From positions 1 through 64,000 of the forward strand of contig NZ_JAHRGL010000011.1 in the NCBI RefSeq assembly GCF_019097855.1: a stretch of DNA of 64,000 nt. The letters run 5' to 3'. The translations under genes and the position numbers were made by a program. Origin of the DNA: Geopseudomonas aromaticivorans. Its GTDB lineage: Bacteria > Pseudomonadota > Gammaproteobacteria > Pseudomonadales > Pseudomonadaceae. Under the pieces are notes generated by a model. The model did not search any database. It was not told where the DNA came from and was given only the letters and a program-made list of their open reading frames with translations. Position 1 is the first letter of the stretch; every line of letters begins with the position of its first letter. Of the stretch, positions 59,596 through 64,000 are shown piece after piece.

Positions 59596-59716
59596 GATCC
59601 CGCTCCTTCATCTGGGCCATCGTGGGCAACCCTTGCCAGCGGTGACCGGGCGAATGAACCCGTATGTTCCTGACGAGAACAGGATCTTTCATTGGGCGCT
59701 GCTGCGGCGCGGCTGC

Positions 59717-59730
59717 CTTGATATTGATCA
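59717..59730. promoter_or_regulatory. Perfect FNR/Anr box between the CBS and hydrolase genes
   Basis: TTGATATTGATCAA matches the consensus TTGAT-N4-ATCAA at all positions. It is 122 bases upstream of the CBS gene and 100 upstream of the hydrolase gene. Toward the CBS gene a -10 at the ideal distance (59694-59689 region) is poor; toward the hydrolase TAGACT at 59770-59775 gives a distance near -58. Confidence 0.8.
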
Positions 59731-59829
59731 AGTGTGGGCTTGTTGTCCGCTGGCGCTGCGACCCAGCATCTAGACTTCTTGCAGAGTTTCGATGGCCAAG
59801 GCTGGCAACTCGATCAGTGAGGTGGAGTC

Positions 59830-60501
59830 ATGAGCAAAATCCCCAAGCCAGCGCAGCGTAGCCTGAGCCTCGAAGTCGGGGATGTGCTGCTGCAGGGCGA
59901 TCTGACGCTACCGGACGCGGCCGAAGGTCTGGTGCTGTTCGCCCATGGCAGCGGCAGCAGCCGCTTCAGTCCGCGCAACCAGCAGGTGGCGCGCTACTTC
60001 AACGACCTCGGCCTGGCCACCCTGCTGCTCGATCTGCTCACCGAGGACGAGCAGGATATCGACGAGGTGACCCGTCAGTTCCGTTTCGACATTGCGCTGC
60101 TGGCGCGACGCCTGACGGGAGTGCTCGACTGGCTGCAGCAGACGGAGCAATTGCAGGAGCTGGTCATCGGCCTGTTCGGTGCCAGTACCGGTGCTGCCGC
60201 CGCACTGATCTGCGCGGCGCAGCGGCACCACGTGGTAGCGGCAGTGGTCTCGCGCGGCGGGCGTACCGATCTGGCTGGGGATGCACTGGAGCATGTCCAC
60301 GCGCCCAGCCTGCTGATCGTAGGTGGAGAGGATGACGAGGTGCTCGCCCTCAACCGGGCGAGCCTGGCGCAGCTGACGGGGATCAAGCGCCTGGAGGTGG
60401 TGCCCGGCGCGACCCACCTGTTCGAGGAGCCGGGCAAGCTACTGGTGGTGGCGGAGCTGGCCGGGGAGTGGTTCCTGCGCTATCTGCGGCAGGTGCCTTG
60501 A
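59830..60501 (+). CDS. Dienelactone-hydrolase-like alpha/beta hydrolase
   Basis: A 223-residue soluble hydrolase. The nucleophile Ser lies in LFGASTGAAAAL (near residue 116), the Asp in GGEDDEVLAL (near 162) and the His in GATHLFEEPG (near 196), giving the alpha/beta-hydrolase triad. The oxyanion-loop motif LFAHGSGSSRFS is near residue 37. A full triad fits an esterase or thioesterase. GAGGTGGAGTC lies before the ATG. The FNR box upstream suggests low-oxygen expression. The substrate is unknown; the neighbouring phaC is convergent. Confidence 0.85.
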   Translation: MSKIPKPAQRSLSLEVGDVLLQGDLTLPDAAEGLVLFAHGSGSSRFSPRNQQVARYFNDLGLATLLLDLLTEDEQDIDEVTRQFRFDIALLARRLTGVLDWLQQTEQLQELVIGLFGASTGAAAALICAAQRHHVVAAVVSRGGRTDLAGDALEHVHAPSLLIVGGEDDEVLALNRASLAQLTGIKRLEVVPGATHLFEEPGKLLVVAELAGEWFLRYLRQVP

Positions 60502-60508
60502 GAGGGGG

Positions 60509-60534
60509 CGTCCCCGACCGGTTGGCCGGGGACG
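60509..60534. terminator. Convergent hairpin between the hydrolase and phaC genes
   Basis: Stem CGTCCCC/GGGGACG (60509-60515 with 60528-60534) with a partly paired 12-base centre, placed seven bases after the hydrolase stop and 11 before the end of phaC. No T-run on either side. Confidence 0.45.
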
Positions 60535-60544
60535 GCGCAGCGGC

Positions 60545-62251
60545 TCAGTCGCGCTGCAGGACGTACTGGCCGGGAGCCGCTTCCAGCGGCGGGTAGTCGG
60601 CGGAGCCGAGGTTGGTGGTTGCCTGGACGCGCTCGCCGGCGGTCTTGCTCAGCCACTCGGTCCAGTCGCCCCACCAGCTGCCGGCATGCTCCTCGGCACT
60701 GGCCATCCAGTTGTCCGGGTCGCCCTGCAGTTCGGCGTTGGTCCAGTAGCTGCGCTTCTTCTTTGCCGGCGGATTGATCACCCCGGCGATGTGCCCGGAG
60801 GCGCCGAGGATGAAACGGGTCGGCCCCTTGAGCAGACGACTGCTGGCAAAGGCACCACGCCAAGGCACGATGTGATCCTCGCGGGTACCGACCAGGTAGG
60901 TCGGCATGTCCAGCTTGCCCAGGTCGAGGGTTTCGCCGCAGATCTGTTGCTTGCCGCTCTTCAGGTCGTTCTGCAGGTAGGTGTGGCGCATATACCAGCA
61001 GTACATCGGGCCGGGCAGGTGGGTGCTGTCGTTGTTCCAGTACAGCAGATCCAGCGGACGCGGCTTCTGGCCCTTGAGGTACTTCTCGACGCCGTAGTTC
61101 CACCACAGCTCGTTGGGCCGCAGCAGGGAGAAGGTGTTGCCCATGTCCTCGCCGCGGAACAGGCCGTAGTTGCCGCCGCCACCGCCAATGGTGCGCTCGC
61201 GGTAACTGATGATCTCCTCGTCGACGAAGACGTTGAGCACGCCGGCATCCTCGAAGTCGAGGAGGGTGACCAGCAGGGTCAGGCTCGCCGCCGGCTTCTC
61301 GCCACGGGCGGCGAGCACGCCCAGACCGCAGCTCAGCAGGGTGCCGCCGACGCAGTAGCCGAGCAGGTTGAGCTGCTCCTGCCCGCTGATGGCTTGGGTG
61401 ACCTTGATGGCCTCGATGATGCCTTTCTCGACGTAGTCGTCCCAGGTGGCATTGGCGATGCTTGCGTCGGCATTGCGCCAGGACACCAGGAACACCGGGT
61501 GGCCCTGCTCCAGGGCATAGCGCACCAGCGAGCTTTCCGGTTGCAGGTCGAGGATGTAGAACTTGTTGATCGCCGGCGGCACGATCAGCAGCGGACGCTT
61601 GAACTGGGTCTCGCTCTGCGGCGCGTACTGGATCAGCTGGAGCAGCGGATTCTGGAAAACCACCTGGCCGGGGGTGGTGGCCAGATTGACACCGACCTCG
61701 AAGGCCGCGCTGTCGCACTGGCGCAGCTTGCCTTCCTGCATATCACTGGCCAGGTGCAGCAGGCCGCTGAACAGGCTGGCACCCTGGGTCGCCACCGCGC
61801 GCTCGAGGGCTTCCGGGTTGCTGTTCAGGTAGTTGCTCGGCGCGCCGGCAGCGATCAGCTGTTCGACCAGGAAGGACAGGCGCTGACGCATCTTGCTGGA
61901 CTCGATCGGCAACTCGTCGAGCAGGCGCATGAGGAAGCGCGAGTTGAGCAGATAGAGCGCCGCCAGCGAGCCGAACAATGGCTGGCTCCAGGCGTTGCCG
62001 GTAAAGCGCGAGTCGCTGAAAGTGAAGGGCTGCAGGGTCAGTACCTGCATGCCCAGTTGCGCCCATTCGCCGCTGTATTCCGCCTGCAGGCGGTCAAGGA
62101 TGGCACTGTCCACCTCGAACCAGGCATCGGTGTTGTTGCCTTGGAACCACGGATTGTGGCGCACCCATGTGCGCAGTTGCTCGAGGGATGCGCGGGCGAC
62201 GAAGGGCATGTTGGCCGAGAAAAAGGCCGTAAAGGGCGGGGCGTTATCCAT
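60545..62251 (-). CDS. phaC: Class I poly(3-hydroxybutyrate) synthase
   Basis: A 568-residue polymerase that joins (R)-3-hydroxybutyryl-CoA units into intracellular polyhydroxybutyrate. The lipase-like box GYCVGG holds the nucleophile Cys300; Asp459 (GTREDHIVPW) and His487 (GASGHIAGVINPP) complete the triad. Length and single-subunit form fit the short-chain class I enzymes (Ralstonia type), rather than the class II medium-chain synthases usual in Pseudomonas. It is the third gene of phaB-phaA-phaC. The ribosome site is weak (AAGAA), and a hairpin lies in the 88-base gap before it. Confidence 0.95.
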   Translation of the reverse strand: MDNAPPFTAFFSANMPFVARASLEQLRTWVRHNPWFQGNNTDAWFEVDSAILDRLQAEYSGEWAQLGMQVLTLQPFTFSDSRFTGNAWSQPLFGSLAALYLLNSRFLMRLLDELPIESSKMRQRLSFLVEQLIAAGAPSNYLNSNPEALERAVATQGASLFSGLLHLASDMQEGKLRQCDSAAFEVGVNLATTPGQVVFQNPLLQLIQYAPQSETQFKRPLLIVPPAINKFYILDLQPESSLVRYALEQGHPVFLVSWRNADASIANATWDDYVEKGIIEAIKVTQAISGQEQLNLLGYCVGGTLLSCGLGVLAARGEKPAASLTLLVTLLDFEDAGVLNVFVDEEIISYRERTIGGGGGNYGLFRGEDMGNTFSLLRPNELWWNYGVEKYLKGQKPRPLDLLYWNNDSTHLPGPMYCWYMRHTYLQNDLKSGKQQICGETLDLGKLDMPTYLVGTREDHIVPWRGAFASSRLLKGPTRFILGASGHIAGVINPPAKKKRSYWTNAELQGDPDNWMASAEEHAGSWWGDWTEWLSKTAGERVQATTNLGSADYPPLEAAPGQYVLQRD

Positions 62252-62297
62252 TTCTTGTGTCCGCTATCAGGGGTTGCTGGTGTCCGACTGGCAACGC

Positions 62298-62325
62298 TCT
62301 CGCCCCGAAAGTGACCGGGGCGAGA
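62298..62325 (-). other. Intercistronic hairpin between phaA and phaC
   Basis: Nine-base stem TCTCGCCCC/GGGGCGAGA with a 10-base loop, no T-run, in the 88-base gap. Likely affects mRNA processing or relative output rather than ending transcription. Confidence 0.5.
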
Positions 62326-62339
62326 ACCTTCAGACCATA

Positions 62340-63518
62340 TCAGCGTTCGATTGCCAGCGCGACGCCCTGACCGCCACCGATGCACAGGGTTGCCAGGCCC
62401 TTGCGCAGGTCGCGGCGCTGCAGTTCATGCACCAGAGTCACCAGGATGCGGCAGCCGGAAGCACCGATCGGGTGGCCAAGGGCGATTGCGCCGCCGTTGA
62501 CGTTGACCTTGTCGGTATCCCAACCCAGTTCCTTGTTGACGCTCAGCGCCTGCACGGCAAAGGCTTCGTTGGCTTCGACCAGGTCGAGGTCGTCGATGCT
62601 CCAGCCGGCCTTTTCCAGGCAGCGGCGAGTGGCCGAGACCGGGCCGATGCCCATGATCGCCGGGTCGACGCCCGCGCTGGCATAGGCGGTGATCTTCGCC
62701 AGGACCGGCAGTCCCAGTTCGGCGGCCTTCTTCGCGCTGGCCAGCAGCACCACCGCGGCGCCGTCGTTGAGGGACGAGGCGTTGCCGGCGGTGACGCTGC
62801 CGTCCTTGCTGAAGGCCGGTCTGAGCTTGCTCAGGCTGTCCAGGGTGGTGTCGCCGCGCGGCTGCTCGTCGGTGGCGAACACCAGCGGATCGCCCTTGCG
62901 CTGCGGGATCAGGATCGGGGTGATCTCGTCCTTGAAGCGACCGGCTTCGATGGCGGCGGCGGCCTTCTGCTGGGACGCGGCGGCGAAGGCGTCCTGCTGT
63001 GCCCGGCTGATATCGAAGCGCTGGGCCAGGTTCTCGGCAGTGACACCCATGTGGTAGTCGTTGAAGGCATCCCACAGGCCGTCTTGGATCATGCTGTCGA
63101 CCAGCTCGGCATGGCCCATGCGCAGGCCGGTGCGGGCCTTGGGCAGGACGTAGGGCGACAGGCTCATGTTTTCCTGGCCACCGGCGATCACCAGTTCGGC
63201 ATCGCCGCAGCGGATGGCCTGGACAGCCAGTTGCACGGCCTTGAGGCCGGAGCCGCAGACCTTGTTCAGGGTCAGTGCAGGCACCTCATGGGGCAGGCCG
63301 GCCTTGATCGCGGTCTGGCGGGCCGGGTTCTGGCCGGAGCCGGCGGCGAGGACCTGGCCAAGGATCACTTCGTCGATGGCGCTTGGCTGCACGCCAGTTT
63401 GCTCCAGCACCTGGCGGATCACCGCGGCGCCCAGGTCGGGGGCGGAAATGGAGCTCAGGCCGCCCTGGAAGCTGCCGATGGCGGTACGGGTAGCGGCGAC
63501 AATGACAACATCGTTCAT
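62340..63518 (-). CDS. phaA: Acetyl-CoA acetyltransferase (beta-ketothiolase)
   Basis: A 392-residue thiolase that joins two acetyl-CoA into acetoacetyl-CoA, first step of polyhydroxybutyrate synthesis. Active-site Cys88 is in NKVCGSGLK, and the C-terminal His and Cys in [14 protein letters not shown] (near residue 349) and LCIGGGQG (near 379). Length matches biosynthetic thiolases (about 393). GAGG lies before the ATG. The gene is in the middle of phaB-phaA-phaC. Confidence 0.96.
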   Translation of the reverse strand: MNDVVIVAATRTAIGSFQGGLSSISAPDLGAAVIRQVLEQTGVQPSAIDEVILGQVLAAGSGQNPARQTAIKAGLPHEVPALTLNKVCGSGLKAVQLAVQAIRCGDAELVIAGGQENMSLSPYVLPKARTGLRMGHAELVDSMIQDGLWDAFNDYHMGVTAENLAQRFDISRAQQDAFAAASQQKAAAAIEAGRFKDEITPILIPQRKGDPLVFATDEQPRGDTTLDSLSKLRPAFSKDGSVTAGNASSLNDGAAVVLLASAKKAAELGLPVLAKITAYASAGVDPAIMGIGPVSATRRCLEKAGWSIDDLDLVEANEAFAVQALSVNKELGWDTDKVNVNGGAIALGHPIGASGCRILVTLVHELQRRDLRKGLATLCIGGGQGVALAIER

Positions 63519-63550
63519 GGAAAAACCTCGACTACAAGCAAGAAGGGAGA

Positions 63551-63595
63551 CGACCGCCCGGTCCGGCGAGGATGCCGGGCGGTCGCGAAGCGAGC
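63551..63595 (-). other. Intercistronic hairpin between phaB and phaA
   Basis: Perfect 11-base stem CGACCGCCCGG/CCGGGCGGTCG with a 23-base loop, 10 bases past the phaB stop, no T-run. Confidence 0.5.
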
Positions 63596-63605
63596 CGGGG
63601 CCGAC

Positions 63606-64000
63606 TCAGGCCATGTTCAGGCCGCCGTTGACCGAGAAGTCCGCGCCGGTGGCATAGGCGCCCTCGTCGGAGGCCAGCCAGGCGATCATCGAGGCGATCT
63701 CCTCCGCTTGGCCGAGGCGGCCGACCGGGATGCCGGAAACGATCTTCTCCATCACGTCCTCACGGATCACCGCGGTCATCTCGGTGCGAATGTAGCCCGG
63801 GGAAATGGTGTTGACGGTGACGCCCTTGCTGGCCACTTCCCGGGCCAGCGCCATGCTGAAACCATGGATGCCGGCCTTGGCTGCCGAGTAGTTGGTCTGG
63901 CCGAACTGGCCGCGCTGGCCGTTGACCGAAGAGATGTTGATGATGCGGCCCCAACCGCGCTCGACCATCGAGTCGACCACCTGCTTGGTGGTATTGAACA
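63606..64000 (-). CDS. phaB: Acetoacetyl-CoA reductase, partial (3' part)
   Basis: The visible C-terminal ~131 residues belong to a short-chain dehydrogenase of the PhaB type, which reduces acetoacetyl-CoA with NADPH. Catalytic Ser is in NISSVNGQ and Tyr-Lys in YSAAKAG, followed by GVTVNTISPGYIRTEM and VNGGLNMA at the end. The gene runs off the right edge of the window; its first ~115 residues are missing, and the promoter of the operon lies beyond. Confidence 0.93.
   Translation of the reverse strand, partial: FNTTKQVVDSMVERGWGRIINISSVNGQRGQFGQTNYSAAKAGIHGFSMALAREVASKGVTVNTISPGYIRTEMTAVIREDVMEKIVSGIPVGRLGQAEEIASMIAWLASDEGAYATGADFSVNGGLNMA

Overview
The window is GC-rich, densely coded bacterial DNA that reads as a Pseudomonas-type gammaproteobacterium. 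The evidence is the gltA / sdhCDAB-sucAB-lpd-sucCD locus in typical pseudomonad order, a cytochrome bd operon with the small genes cydP, cydX and ybgE, a PlpD-type patatin autotransporter, Anr/FNR-type boxes, and a phb-type (phaB-phaA-phaC) polyhydroxybutyrate cluster like those known from some Pseudomonas. No rRNA, tRNA, CRISPR array or intact transposon was seen.

Layout. 0.3-12.3 kb: exported arylsulfatase, an eight-haem cytochrome c with TPR repeats, a lipoprotein, an orphan ABC substrate-binding protein, a DUF2252 protein, and a two-gene unit pairing an Lnb-like (DUF4105) membrane protein with a PlpD-like phospholipase autotransporter. 12.6-16.2 kb: small accessory genes, a DUF1883 protein and an unrecognised secreted protein that lies between two copies of a DUF1883 gene end. 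16.2-22.4 kb: metH, an exonuclease, a beta-hydroxyacid dehydrogenase, DUF486 and YkgJ proteins. 22.4-25.8 kb: cydP-cydA-cydB-cydX-ybgE. 26-39.2 kb: gltA divergent from the TCA operon, with two well-formed sigma70 promoters back to back and hairpins at several gene junctions. 39.2-45.4 kb: brnQ, DUF599 protein, small lipoprotein, membrane protein, htpG. 45.4-53.5 kb: polX-capA unit, Lon-like protease, Mg2+ P-type ATPase.

53.5-60.5 kb looks like a low-oxygen module. It holds an Hsp20 chaperone, an FNR-type regulator with the four Fe-S cysteines, a three-gene cysteine-type formate dehydrogenase linked to HydB/HydG-type electron-transfer subunits normally seen in group 3b sulfhydrogenases, a CBS-domain protein and a small hydrolase. 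FNR/Anr-type boxes sit upstream of hsp20 (one mismatch), the dehydrogenase operon (two mismatches) and between the CBS and hydrolase genes (perfect). 60.5-64 kb holds phaC, phaA and the 3' part of phaB, which runs off the window.

The most interesting system is the 53.5-60.5 kb module: a regulator, its probable binding sites and a hybrid NAD(P)-linked formate dehydrogenase, next to the acetyl-CoA-to-polyhydroxybutyrate pathway that could use the reducing power. Functions are inferred from motifs and context; no database search was possible.
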